NCBI GenBank assembly: GCA_964556705.1
Contig: CAZKXX010000013.1
Coordinates: forward strand, 1-54,826
Direction of reading: 5' to 3'
Source of the DNA: CAZKXX01 sp964556705
GTDB lineage: Bacteria > Acidobacteriota > Terriglobia > UBA7540
DNA: 54,826 nt
A model generated the notes under the pieces. The model made no database searches. It was not told where the DNA came from and saw only the letters and a list, made by a program, of their open reading frames with translations. The first letter of the stretch is position 1. Each line of letters starts with the position of its first letter. Shown piece by piece: positions 39,793 through 48,935 of this stretch. The position numbers were made by a program, and so were the translations under genes.

Positions 39793-42011
39793 GGTTCCTC
39801 CTCCAATCTGGGACGACGGCGCTGGTTTTCACTGCCGTGTTTGTCCTCGCGGGGCGCGCCGCGGAACCGGCTGACATCCTTCGCGCGCTGGCTGAACGGG
39901 CCACCGACCGGGCCGCCTGGCCCGAAATCCGCAAATACGCCGAAGCGGAACGCAACTTGGAACGGCGGGGCCGCGCCTACCTGCTGCTCGGTTACCGGCA
40001 ATTTGAAGCGAAGGCCGACGAAGAGGCGATGGCCAGCTTGCGGCGCGCCGCCGGGACGCGCTTTTCGCTCGCCGACTTCGCCGATTTCTACCTCGCCCGC
40101 GCCGCTGAACGCGCTTCTCGGCCCCAGGAGGCGTTGGCGGCGCTCGACCGATTTTCGGCGCGCTATCCGCGAAGCGTCCTGCGGCTTGAGGCGCTGGAAG
40201 TCCAGGCGGGATTGCTGCTGGAGCAGAAGGACCCCGCGCGAGCGCGCGAGCTCCTCCATGCGGAGCCGCGAACGCGCCAGCGGCCCTCGCTCGCGCTCCT
40301 GCTGGCTCGGGCGTATCGCGACGCGGGAGAAAACCTCGACGCCGCGCTGGTTTTCCAGGAAATCTTTTACGCCCATGCGGCGTCGCCCGAGGCTCTCGAG
40401 GCGCGCACTCAACTCCTGGCCCTGCGCGGCGTGCTGGGCGAGGCCTTTCCCGAAGTGCCGGAGGAAATTCAGGAGGCGCGCGCGGCGCTGCTCTTTGCGC
40501 GTTCGCGCTTCACAGACGCACTGGCGGATTATGAGTCGTTGCTGAAGGCGCGGCCGGAAAGCCCCCGCGCGGCCCGCTGGAAACTGGCCCAGGCGCGCAG
40601 CCTGATGGCTCTGCGCCGCGTCACCGAAGCCGCGAAACTGCTCACGCCCCGATTTCCTGATGAATCCGAGGCTGAGGCGGAAAGGCTCGCGCTGCTCGCC
40701 GAGGCGCGCGCGCGCCTGAACGAAGAAACCGCGATGCTGAGCGTTCTGGACGAACTGCGCCGGCGATTTCCGCGCTCCGCGGCGCAGGCTCCGGCGCTCT
40801 CCGCCGTGGGCGCCTATTACGTCCGGCAAGGCGATTGGAAATCGGCGTCCGTCCATTACCGCGCGCTGGCCGAGGGTTTTCCTCATTCGCGCCAGGCCGC
40901 CGAAGCCCACTGGCGGGTGGCCTGGGCCCACCACCTGGCGGGCGACGAAGCGGCTCGCAGCGCTTTTTTTGACCACCTCAACCGCTACCCGGAGTCCCGT
41001 TACGTCCCCGCCGCGCTCTTCTGGCTGGCGCGAATTTACGAAAGGCGCCGGGCGTGGGCCGACGCGCGATTTCTCTTTCGCCTCGTGTCCGACCATTTTC
41101 CCCTGACCTATTACGCCGGCGAGGCCAGGAAGCGACTGGGCGGGCTGCCCGCTGAGCCGCCGGCCGGCGAAAAACCGAGCGAAGACCTCGTGCCGCTGCG
41201 CTTGCGGGTGGGGGCCCGCGAGGCGCCTCCGATTCCGCCCTGTCTTCCTTCCGAAACTCCCGAAGTGCTCCGCCCTTTCCGGACGCTTGCGAGCCTGGAA
41301 CTCGAGACGCTCGCCAGCCGATACCTGCGCCTGGCGCTCGAGGCGGGGCCGGCCGTGCCGTACCTGAGGCTTGCCCTGGCGGAGTTCGAGTCAGGGCGCG
41401 AGCGATACGGCGTGGGGCTCTTTGCGGCGCGCCGCATGGCGCCTGACTACACTCGATACAGGTTTGACGAAATGCCGGAAGGTTTCTGGCGCGCGCTCTA
41501 TCCCCGCGCCTACTGGAGCCTGATTCGCCGCGAGGCGCGGGCGAACGGGCTCGACCCCTACCTGATCATGGCCCTGGTGCGGCAGGAGTCCGCGTTCGAC
41601 CCGCGAGCCACTTCGCGCGCCGACGCTCGCGGGCTGATGCAGGTGCTTCCGCGTACGGCGGCGCAGGGACGCCCCCGCGCCCAGGTGGCCCGGCAGCTCT
41701 ACGATCCGGCTTACAACGTGCGGTTCGGCTGCCGGTATTTCAGCCGCCGGTTGCGTGAATTTGGCAACCGGGTCGAGTTCGCGCTGGCCGCTTACAACGC
41801 CGGCGCCTCGCGCGTCAAGCGCTGGACGGCCGAGCGCGCTTTCTCCGAACCGGCCGAGTTCTTTGAGACCCTACCCTTCGCCGAGACGCGGCTCTATATC
41901 GAAAACGTTCTGCGCGACGCGGAAATCTACCGGCAGTTGCTGACCGGCAAAGCCCAGTTCGCCGAGTGCGCGCGCGAGCCGGGCACCGGCGCCCAGGCCG
42001 CTCGCGACTGA
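39789..42011 (+). CDS. Slt70-like soluble lytic transglycosylase
   Basis: A 740-residue periplasmic enzyme that cleaves peptidoglycan glycan strands to anhydromuropeptides. It starts at a GTG overlapping the previous stop. A signal peptide (about residues 1-24) precedes a long alpha-helical region of TPR-like repeats (about 30-480), the U-shaped superhelix of Slt70. The C-terminal SLT domain begins near YWSLIRREARANGLDP. The catalytic glutamate is in ALVRQESAFDP (about E600), followed by DARGLMQVLP and the conserved ALAAYNAG. The length and domain order fit the family. Coupling to the coiled-coil protein suggests a joint role in the envelope, which is inference. Confidence 0.9.
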   Translation: MRFLLQSGTTALVFTAVFVLAGRAAEPADILRALAERATDRAAWPEIRKYAEAERNLERRGRAYLLLGYRQFEAKADEEAMASLRRAAGTRFSLADFADFYLARAAERASRPQEALAALDRFSARYPRSVLRLEALEVQAGLLLEQKDPARARELLHAEPRTRQRPSLALLLARAYRDAGENLDAALVFQEIFYAHAASPEALEARTQLLALRGVLGEAFPEVPEEIQEARAALLFARSRFTDALADYESLLKARPESPRAARWKLAQARSLMALRRVTEAAKLLTPRFPDESEAEAERLALLAEARARLNEETAMLSVLDELRRRFPRSAAQAPALSAVGAYYVRQGDWKSASVHYRALAEGFPHSRQAAEAHWRVAWAHHLAGDEAARSAFFDHLNRYPESRYVPAALFWLARIYERRRAWADARFLFRLVSDHFPLTYYAGEARKRLGGLPAEPPAGEKPSEDLVPLRLRVGAREAPPIPPCLPSETPEVLRPFRTLASLELETLASRYLRLALEAGPAVPYLRLALAEFESGRERYGVGLFAARRMAPDYTRYRFDEMPEGFWRALYPRAYWSLIRREARANGLDPYLIMALVRQESAFDPRATSRADARGLMQVLPRTAAQGRPRAQVARQLYDPAYNVRFGCRYFSRRLREFGNRVEFALAAYNAGASRVKRWTAERAFSEPAEFFETLPFAETRLYIENVLRDAEIYRQLLTGKAQFAECAREPGTGAQAARD

Positions 42012-42033
42012 CCGCTCGCAGGCCGCTCCTTCG

Positions 42034-42062
42034 TTGACTCACTCTGTCACCCGGCCTAGAAT
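42034..42062 (+). promoter_or_regulatory. promoter of the second kinase gene
   Basis: TTGACT (42034-42039), a 17-base spacer and TAGAAT (42057-42062); each box matches consensus at 5 of 6 positions. It is 27 bases before the ATG and closely resembles the promoter at 44544. Confidence 0.75.
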
Positions 42063-42089
42063 GCCTCTGAACCTTTTGTCCTGCCATTC

Positions 42090-44507
42090 ATGACCGGCCA
42101 GTCGATCAAGCATTACCGCATCACAGACCTCCTGGGTTCGGGCGGCATGGGCGCTGTTTACCGGGCCGAGGACGAAAAGCTCGGACGGCCGGTGGCGCTG
42201 AAGTTCCTGCCGCCGGAAGTCGAGCGCGATCCGCAGTTCGTGGAGCGCTTTCTCCGCGAAGCGCGCGCGTCTTCCGCACTGAACCATCCCGGAATCTGTA
42301 CGGTCTACTCGATTGAGGAACACGACGGGCGGCACTTCATTGCCATGGAGTTGCTGGAGGGGCAGACGGTCCGCGACCGGCTGCGCGAAGGGCCCATTCC
42401 GGTCCGCGAGTTGCTCGAGTGGGGCATTCAGGTCGCCGAAGCGCTCGACGCGGCCCACACGCGGGGAATCATCCATCGCGACATCAAGCCGGCGAATCTT
42501 TTCGTCACCGACCGCGGCCAGGTCAAAGTCCTCGACTTCGGCCTCGCCAAGGTGCGTCCGGGGCACGCGCCGGAGGAACAATCGACGGCTTCAGAACTCG
42601 AAATGCTGACGCAGCCCGGCATGCCCGTCGGAACGCTTTCCTACATGTCTCCGGAACAGGCGCGCGGCGAGCCGCTCGACCCGCGCACCGATATTTTCTC
42701 TTTCGGCGCGGTCCTCTATGAGATGGCCACGGGCCGCCAGGCGTTCGCGGGCCAGACGCCGGCGCTGATTCACGATGCCATCCTCAACCGTTCGCCCGCG
42801 CCGGCTTCCTCGTTCAACCCCGAGGTGCCTTCGCAACTCGACCGCATCCTCCGCAAGGCGCTCGAGAAGGACCGCGATGACCGTTACGCCAGCACCGCTC
42901 AACTGGGCGCTGACCTGGCCCGTCTGAAAGCGTTGCTCGGCTCCGGAGTTTCCATCCCTCTTTCTTCCTACCTGGGGGAGGGAGGGCAAGCGGGCTGGGC
43001 GGAGCTGGCGCGCCGCTGGGCGGTGCCGCTCGCGGCCGTCGTGCTGGCGACGGTGGCGATCGTCGCGGTAACGGTCGGCGGGTTTTTGGACCGCTTGCGG
43101 GTGCTCGACCCTTCCGAACAGGTTAATTCGCTCGCCGTCCTGCCGCTTGCCAACCTCTCCGGCGACCCGGCCCAGGAGTATTTTGCCGACGGCATGACGG
43201 AGGCCCTCATCACCGAACTGGCCCAGCTTCGGGCTTTACGGGTGATTTCGCGGACTTCCGTCATGCCGTACAAACGCCAGCGCAAATCGGTGAAGGAAAT
43301 CGGGCGCGAACTCCGCGTGGACGCGGTCGTGGAGGGGTCCGTGGCGCGCGAGGGCGACCACGTGCGCATCACCGCGCAGTTGATCGATGCCCGCACCGAC
43401 CGCCACCTCTGGGCGGACACCTACGAAAGCGAGTCCGTGGACCTGCTGGAATTGCAGAGCAACGTCGCGCGGGCCGTCGCCCGCCAGATTCGCGTCAGCC
43501 TGACGCCGCGCGAACAGACGCGCCTGGCGCGCGAGCGCCGCATCAACCCGGAGGCCTACGAGGCCTACCTGCGCGGCCGCCATCACTGGAACCTGCGGTC
43601 CGAAGAAGGCGTGACGCGCAGCGTCGAGCATTTTGAGCGCACCATCGAGCTCGCTCCGGACTCTCCGCTCGGTTACGCGGGCCTGGCGGACGCTTATCTG
43701 GCGCTAGGTGTGAACGACTACGGCAAATTGCGTCCCGAAGAAGCCTTGACGCGCGCCAAGGCCGAAGCACGCCGCGCGCTCGACCGCGACGCCGGAATGG
43801 CCGAGGCCCACGCCACGCTGGCCAGCGTCAGCCTCTTTCACGAATGGAATTTCCAGGCCGCGGAACGCGAGTTTCAGTACGCGCTCGACCTCAACCCCAA
43901 CTACGCCACGGCCCGCCACTGGTACGCTTTTTGTCTGGCGGTCACGGACCGGCCGGAAGAAGCGCTGGCGCAGATCCGCCAGGCCCGGCGCATCGACCCC
44001 GTCTCGCTGCTCATCAACGCCAACGTGGGGTGGATTCTCTACCTTTCACGACGCTATGACCAGGCGCTCGATGAACTCGACCGGACGCTCGAACTCGACC
44101 CGGACTTCGGCGTGGCGCGCGTCTATCGCGGCCTCACGCTTATGCAACTCGGCCGGAACGAGGAGGCGGTGAAGGAATTCCGCAGGATCATGGAGCGCTC
44201 CGGCCCCAGCGTCTCGGTCTCCGGCGCGCTGGGCTGCGCGCTGGCGCGCGCGGGCCGGAAAGCGGAGGCGCGCAGAATTCTGGCCGACATGCAACGCACC
44301 GCCCGAAAGCAGTACGTCCCGCCGCACCTGTTCGCCCGCCTCTACGCGGATCTCGGCGAAAAGGACCGGGCCTTCGAATCGCTCGACTCCGCTGTCCAGG
44401 CGCGCGTCGCCGACCTGATTTATCTCAACCTTGACGCGACCTACGACCCGCTGCGTTCCGACCCGCGGTTTCAAAAACTGCTGAGCCGCGTCAACCTCGT
44501 GCGTTGA
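42090..44507 (+). CDS. transmembrane Ser/Thr kinase with TolB-like and TPR regions
   Basis: An 805-residue kinase. The catalytic domain (about residues 8-280) has LGSGGMGAV, K38 in VALKFL, HRDIKPAN near 130 and DFGLAK near 150, all intact. One membrane helix (about 310-331, VPLAAVVLATVAIVAVTV) separates it from a TolB/FlgO-like domain (about 345-470, NSLAVLPLANLSGDPAQEYF and VDAVVEGSVAREGDHVRITAQ). TPR-like repeats follow to the C-terminus. Kinase inside and TolB/TPR outside is the expected topology. No ribosome site is seen before the ATG. It is followed by a close paralogue, so a tandem duplication is likely. Confidence 0.93.
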   Translation: MTGQSIKHYRITDLLGSGGMGAVYRAEDEKLGRPVALKFLPPEVERDPQFVERFLREARASSALNHPGICTVYSIEEHDGRHFIAMELLEGQTVRDRLREGPIPVRELLEWGIQVAEALDAAHTRGIIHRDIKPANLFVTDRGQVKVLDFGLAKVRPGHAPEEQSTASELEMLTQPGMPVGTLSYMSPEQARGEPLDPRTDIFSFGAVLYEMATGRQAFAGQTPALIHDAILNRSPAPASSFNPEVPSQLDRILRKALEKDRDDRYASTAQLGADLARLKALLGSGVSIPLSSYLGEGGQAGWAELARRWAVPLAAVVLATVAIVAVTVGGFLDRLRVLDPSEQVNSLAVLPLANLSGDPAQEYFADGMTEALITELAQLRALRVISRTSVMPYKRQRKSVKEIGRELRVDAVVEGSVAREGDHVRITAQLIDARTDRHLWADTYESESVDLLELQSNVARAVARQIRVSLTPREQTRLARERRINPEAYEAYLRGRHHWNLRSEEGVTRSVEHFERTIELAPDSPLGYAGLADAYLALGVNDYGKLRPEEALTRAKAEARRALDRDAGMAEAHATLASVSLFHEWNFQAAEREFQYALDLNPNYATARHWYAFCLAVTDRPEEALAQIRQARRIDPVSLLINANVGWILYLSRRYDQALDELDRTLELDPDFGVARVYRGLTLMQLGRNEEAVKEFRRIMERSGPSVSVSGALGCALARAGRKAEARRILADMQRTARKQYVPPHLFARLYADLGEKDRAFESLDSAVQARVADLIYLNLDATYDPLRSDPRFQKLLSRVNLVR

Positions 44508-44543
44508 CCCTGCCGGCGCGCGGCGGCTCAACTGCATTGGTCG

Positions 44544-44572
44544 TTGACCCTTCAGGAATGGCAGCCTAGAAT
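44544..44572 (+). promoter_or_regulatory. promoter of the third kinase gene
   Basis: TTGACC (44544-44549), a 17-base spacer and TAGAAT (44567-44572), 30 bases before the ATG. It shares TCGTTGAC and GCCTAGAAT with the promoter at 42034. Confidence 0.75.
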
Positions 44573-44602
44573 TTCCTCCGGGCGCGCCACGATTCTCACT
44601 CG

Positions 44603-47041
44603 ATGACCGGGCAAACGATCTCGCATTACCGAATCCTCGAAAAGCTGGGAGAAGGCGGCCTGGGCGTGGTCTTCAAGGCGGAAGACCTCCGCCTCGCCCG
44701 GCCCGTGGCCCTCAAGCTGCTCCCCGAAGAAGTCGAGCGCGACCCGGTCTTCATCGAGCGTTTCCTCCGCGAGGCGCGCGCCGCCTCGTCGCTCAACCAC
44801 CCGCACATCCGCACGATCTACCAGATCGGCGAGCACGACGGCCGGCATTTTATGGCCATGGAGCTGCTGGAAGGGCAGACGCTCCGCGAGCATATCCAGT
44901 CCGGGCCGATCAATCTGCGCGACATGGCCGCCTGGGCCACGCAGGTGGCCGACGGGCTCGCCGCCGCGCACGCCAAAGGCATCGTCCACCGCGACATCAA
45001 ACCTGCCAACATTTTCATTACGGAGCGCCGGGAGGCGAAAGTGCTGGACTTCGGCCTCGCCAAAGTCGCTCCGACCGTCGCCGAGCGTACTGCGGAGGTC
45101 CGGCACGGGGACACGACAGGCTCTCATGCGGGCCACGGCCTGACCGTTCCCGGCGCGCCCCTCGGCACGCTTTCCTACATGTCTCCGGAGCAGGCGCGCG
45201 GCGAGCCGCTCGACGCCCGCACCGACGTCTTCTCCTTCGGCGCCGTCCTCTACGAGATGGCCACCGGCGCTCCCGCTTTCGCCGGGGCCACGCCCGCCGT
45301 CATTCACGATGCGGTCCTCAATCGCACCCCGGCCGCCGCCTCCACCCTCAATCCTGACTTGCCGGTCGAACTCGAACGCATCATCAACCAGGCGCTCGAA
45401 AAAGATCCCGAAAGCCGTTACGCAAGCGGCGCCGAGCTTCATGCTGACCTGTGGAGCTTCCGGCGGACGCTCGAATCGGGTAAGGCCGTCCGCACGCGTT
45501 CTTCGGGCGTGCCCGCTTTCAGCTTCGCGGAGCCGCGACGCCGGGGGCGCGTCCTGGCGGCGGTGGTGCTCCTCGCCGCGCTCGCCGCCGGAATTTTTCT
45601 CGCCCTGCGCTCCGAGTCCTTTCGCCGCTGGTTCCGCGCGGAATCCGCGCCCCGGCCGATTCAGTCCCTGGCCGTGCTGCCGCTCACCAATCTGGGCGGC
45701 AATCCCGAGCAGGAGTATTTCGCCGACGGAGTGACGGAAGCCCTGATTTCCACCCTGGCGCGCATTCCGGAACTGCGGGTGATTTCCCGAACGTCGGTGA
45801 TGCGCTACAAGAACGTGCAGCGGCCGCTGCCGGAAATCGCCCGTGAACTTAATGTGGACGCGATCGTGGAAGGCTCGGTCATTCGCCAGGGCAGCCGCGT
45901 GCGCATTACCGCTCAACTCATCGAGGCGGCGTCCGACCGCCACCTCTGGGCGCGCAGCTACGACCGCGAACTGGAAGACATCCTCGCCTTGCAGGGCGAA
46001 GTGGCGCGCGCCATCGCCGACGAAATCCGCGTGACCCTCTCGCCGCAGCTCCAGGCGCGACTCTCGGAAGCTCGCCGAGTTTCGCCCGAAGTGTACGAGG
46101 CCTACTTGACCGGGCGCTCGCACCTCGCCCGGTTCACGCCGGAAGGCTTCCGGCGGGCGCTCGAAGCGTTTGAACGCGCGGTGGCCGGCGACCCGGGCTA
46201 CGCTCCAGCGCACGCCGGAATCGCCTATACCCACCTCCTGCTTTCGCACCCGGCTGGCGTCATCCCGGCGCGCGAGGCGATGCCCCGTGCCCGCGCCGCC
46301 GCCCTCCGGGCCCTCTCACTCGATGACACCCTCGCCGATGCCCACATCGCCCTGGGCGGCGTCCAGCTCTTTTTCGACTGGGAGTGGGAAGAGGCGGGGA
46401 AGTCGTTCCGGCGAGCCATGGAACTCAACCGCAGCCAGCCCGCGGCGCACGGTGGCTACGCCTTCTACCTTACCGCCACGGGACGTCCCCGAGAAGCTAC
46501 CCGGGTGGCGCGCACCGCCGTTGAACTCGACCCCTTCGCGCGCAGCGAGCGCACCGCCTTCGCGGCGCACTTCGCCTTCGCCCGCGATTACGCCGGAGCC
46601 ATCGAGCAATTGCGGCGCACGCTCGAACTCGATCCCAGGTTCGCCATCGCTTACCACGATCTGGCGTGGATTCACGCCTTGCAGGAACGCTACGCGGAAG
46701 CCGTCCGGGCCAAGCAGCGCGAGTGGGAGCTGCTCGGGGCGCCCGCGGAAGAGGGCGAAAAACTTCGCCAGGCGTTCGAGGCGAAAGGCCCGGAAGGCTT
46801 CTGGCGGACCCAACTCGATTTTCTGCTGCGCCGGGCGGAGACGAGTTATGCCGCGCCGCACGCCATCGCCATGCCTTGGGCCGCCCTGAACGAAAAGGAT
46901 CGGGCGTTCCAGTGGCTCGAGCGTGGTTTCGCGGAACGCGACGGCGGCATGATTTTTCTGAAAGTCGCGCCGTGGTGGGATAACCTGCGCGGCGACCCGA
47001 GGTTTGAGGGCCTGCTGCGGCGGATGAAGTTTCCGGGGTAG
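44603..47041 (+). CDS. transmembrane Ser/Thr kinase with TolB-like and TPR regions (paralogue)
   Basis: An 812-residue kinase with the same layout as its neighbour at 42090. The catalytic domain has LGEGGLGVVF (Leu replaces the usual Met in the glycine loop), K38 in VALKLL, HRDIKPAN and DFGLAK. An insert rich in H and G (about residues 170-180) lies in the activation segment. A membrane helix (about 315-335) leads to the TolB-like domain (SLAVLPLTNLGGNPEQEYF, VDAIVEGSVIRQGSRVRITAQ) and then TPR-like repeats. All catalytic residues are present. It has its own promoter, and no ribosome site is visible before the ATG. Confidence 0.93.
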   Translation: MTGQTISHYRILEKLGEGGLGVVFKAEDLRLARPVALKLLPEEVERDPVFIERFLREARAASSLNHPHIRTIYQIGEHDGRHFMAMELLEGQTLREHIQSGPINLRDMAAWATQVADGLAAAHAKGIVHRDIKPANIFITERREAKVLDFGLAKVAPTVAERTAEVRHGDTTGSHAGHGLTVPGAPLGTLSYMSPEQARGEPLDARTDVFSFGAVLYEMATGAPAFAGATPAVIHDAVLNRTPAAASTLNPDLPVELERIINQALEKDPESRYASGAELHADLWSFRRTLESGKAVRTRSSGVPAFSFAEPRRRGRVLAAVVLLAALAAGIFLALRSESFRRWFRAESAPRPIQSLAVLPLTNLGGNPEQEYFADGVTEALISTLARIPELRVISRTSVMRYKNVQRPLPEIARELNVDAIVEGSVIRQGSRVRITAQLIEAASDRHLWARSYDRELEDILALQGEVARAIADEIRVTLSPQLQARLSEARRVSPEVYEAYLTGRSHLARFTPEGFRRALEAFERAVAGDPGYAPAHAGIAYTHLLLSHPAGVIPAREAMPRARAAALRALSLDDTLADAHIALGGVQLFFDWEWEEAGKSFRRAMELNRSQPAAHGGYAFYLTATGRPREATRVARTAVELDPFARSERTAFAAHFAFARDYAGAIEQLRRTLELDPRFAIAYHDLAWIHALQERYAEAVRAKQREWELLGAPAEEGEKLRQAFEAKGPEGFWRTQLDFLLRRAETSYAAPHAIAMPWAALNEKDRAFQWLERGFAERDGGMIFLKVAPWWDNLRGDPRFEGLLRRMKFPG

Positions 47042-47175
47042 GCCGTTGTCTTTGGTCCCTGGTCAATTGTCGCCGGTCCGTTGTTGGTTCTTCTCGGCAG
47101 GGAGCAAGGAACTGGAAAATGAAAATTGGAAAGTGGCCTCCGGCGTCGTCGCTTTTCGCGTTTCCAATTTCCAGT
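47042..47175. repeat. degenerate word-repeat island
   Basis: Imperfect repeats of TTTGGTCCCTGGTC, GCCGGTCCGTTGTTGG, GGAACTGGAAAATG, AAAATTGGAAAGTGG and TTTCCAATTTCC. No gene is seen in it. It follows the third kinase gene and resembles the islands at 10596 and 27700. Confidence 0.6.
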
Positions 47176-47217
47176 GTCGGCGCGGCCTGCGGCGTTTCCG
47201 CCGGCGCGAAATTTGTC

Positions 47218-47246
47218 TTGACAGAACACGGGAGCGGCGATAGGCT
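47218..47246 (+). promoter_or_regulatory. promoter with perfect -35 box upstream of a small ORF
   Basis: TTGACA (47218-47223), a 17-base spacer and TAGGCT (47241-47246). It lies about 80 bases before the small ORF at 47328 and 450 bases before the aminotransferase gene. Confidence 0.5.
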
Positions 47247-47327
47247 AGCAGATTAAGCTTAGCAAAGGCAAGACGTCCGCAGGGCCTTGCTCGCCGGCGG
47301 CGCGGGCAGGGGTGAAGGGAGGAATCG

Positions 47328-47504
47328 ATGCGGCGCGGGAATCCACAATCAGTTAACAGACGCAGCAGGAGGCGTCGCGCAAAGCCCCAGGACGGCCCTC
47401 AGAAACGCTCAAAAATGTTGTCGATCGAAGCCATTATGTCGTTGGTCACCAAAGGCCGGATCCCCGAACGGACCCGTTCGAAGCCATCGAGGAAATTACG
47501 CTGA
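47328..47504 (+). CDS. small basic protein, unknown function
   Basis: A 58-codon frame starting at an ATG with AGGGAGG 5 bases upstream, one of the best ribosome sites in the window, and with a promoter at 47218. The product is strongly basic: an N-terminal Arg-rich run (RRSRRRR), a short helical part (MLSIEAIMSLVTKG) and a basic end. This suits a nucleic-acid or ribosome-binding peptide. I recognise no family. The TGA overlaps an ATG (TGATG) of a 30-codon frame ending at 47596. That frame is open upstream as well and reads plausibly (DPFEAIEEIT), so a frameshift joining the two cannot be excluded. Confidence 0.45.
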   Translation: MRRGNPQSVNRRSRRRRAKPQDGPQKRSKMLSIEAIMSLVTKGRIPERTRSKPSRKLR

Positions 47505-47694
47505 TGCCACTCCCTTCCGGACAGGTTGCGGGCGGCTCCGCGCCGAGTACGCCCCCGCTGTTCGAACTTTTCCGTGAATGGCTGTGCCCGGCCTGATGGT
47601 GCAAGGTAAACTGGCCGCGGAGGGCTACGGTGCGGTCAAGGCCGCCTCTTGAGTATCCCGATCGAATCCGCAGCGCCGCGCCGCGGGGGCTCGC

Positions 47695-48891
47695 ATGACT
47701 GAGCACGCCCAAACTGCGCGCATTTCCGCCAAAGCCGGAAAGTTCACCGAGTCGGTCATCCGCGAGATGACTCGGCTGGCGCTCGAGCACGGCGCGGTGA
47801 ATCTGGCCCAGGGCTTTCCGGACTTTCCCGCGCCCGCGGCCGTGAAGGCCGCGGCGGTGCGCGCCATCCAGCGCGACGTCAACCAGTACGCCATCACCTG
47901 GGGCGCGCGCGAATTCCGCCGCTCGATCGCCGAGCGGTTCGCTCGCGATACGGGCCTCGTCGTGGACCCGGAAACCGAAATCACAGTCTGCTGCGGCTCG
48001 ACCGAAAGCATGATCGCGTCGCTCCTGGCGATCGTGGACCCGGGCGAAGAGGTCGTCGTTTTCGAGCCGTTCTATGAAAACTACGGCCCGGACGCCGTCA
48101 TCTGCGGCGCGGTGCCGCGCTCCGTGCGCCTGCGCCCGCCCGATTGGACGTTCGACCCGGATGAGCTCGCCGCCGCGTTCACCCCGCGCACCCGCGCGTT
48201 GATTTTGAACACGCCGAACAACCCGACCGGCAAAGTCTTTTCGCGCCGCGAACTCGAACTCATCGCCGAGCAGGCGATTCGTCACGACGCCATCGTGCTG
48301 ACCGATGAAATTTACCAGTACATGGTCTATGACGGCGCCGAGCACGTTTCGATCGCCACGCTCCCCGGAATGCGCGAGCGTACCGTTACCATCGATGCGC
48401 TTTCGAAGACGTACAGCGTGACGGGCTGGCGCGTCGGCTACGTGATTGCACCGTCGGCGCTTACCGCCGCGATCCGCAAAATGCACGACTTCCTCACCGT
48501 GGGCGCCGCGGCGCCGCTCCAGGAAGCGGGCGTCGTGGCGATGCGCCTGCCGGACGAGTACTACCGGCGGCTTCGCGCGGATTACCTGGCGCGGCGCGAC
48601 CGGCTGCTCGCGGCGCTCGAAGCCGCCGGGTTCCGCTGCTTCAAGCCGCGCGGCGCCTACTACGTGATGACGGATATTTCCCCGTTCGGTTTTGCCGACG
48701 ACCTCGAGTTCGCGCGATACCTGATCCGCGAGGTGGGCGTGGCCGTCGTGCCCGGCAGCAGCTTTTACAGCGACCCGGCGCAGGGCGCGCAGCAGGTGCG
48801 CTTCTGCTTCTGCAAGACAGACGCGACGCTCGATGAGGCGGGGAGAAGACTCGGGAAGCTGAATGCGCGGCGGGAGTTCAAGGAATCGTGA
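47695..48891 (+). CDS. class I/II PLP-dependent aminotransferase
   Basis: A 398-residue fold-type I aminotransferase. NLAQGFPDFPAP near the N-terminus, LNTPNNPTGKVFSR (cofactor-binding N) around residue 170 and SKTYSVTGWRVGY (PLP lysine K238) are diagnostic. The QGFPDF and SVTGWRVGY forms are those of the kynurenine/glutamine/methionine aminotransferase subgroup (YbdL-like). It probably transaminates methionine, glutamine or aromatic amino acids in the cytoplasm. The length is typical. CGGGGG lies before the ATG. It is preceded by about 190 bases after the small ORF and is convergent with the GH43 gene. Confidence 0.9.
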   Translation: MTEHAQTARISAKAGKFTESVIREMTRLALEHGAVNLAQGFPDFPAPAAVKAAAVRAIQRDVNQYAITWGAREFRRSIAERFARDTGLVVDPETEITVCCGSTESMIASLLAIVDPGEEVVVFEPFYENYGPDAVICGAVPRSVRLRPPDWTFDPDELAAAFTPRTRALILNTPNNPTGKVFSRRELELIAEQAIRHDAIVLTDEIYQYMVYDGAEHVSIATLPGMRERTVTIDALSKTYSVTGWRVGYVIAPSALTAAIRKMHDFLTVGAAAPLQEAGVVAMRLPDEYYRRLRADYLARRDRLLAALEAAGFRCFKPRGAYYVMTDISPFGFADDLEFARYLIREVGVAVVPGSSFYSDPAQGAQQVRFCFCKTDATLDEAGRRLGKLNARREFKES

Positions 48892-48935
48892 ATTGTGAAT
48901 AGTGATCTGGTCGGGGGACGGAGCTGCCGCCGACT

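Noticed and set aside
44552..46249. 565-codon minus-strand frame
   Set aside because: Antisense to the third kinase gene, which has all catalytic motifs.
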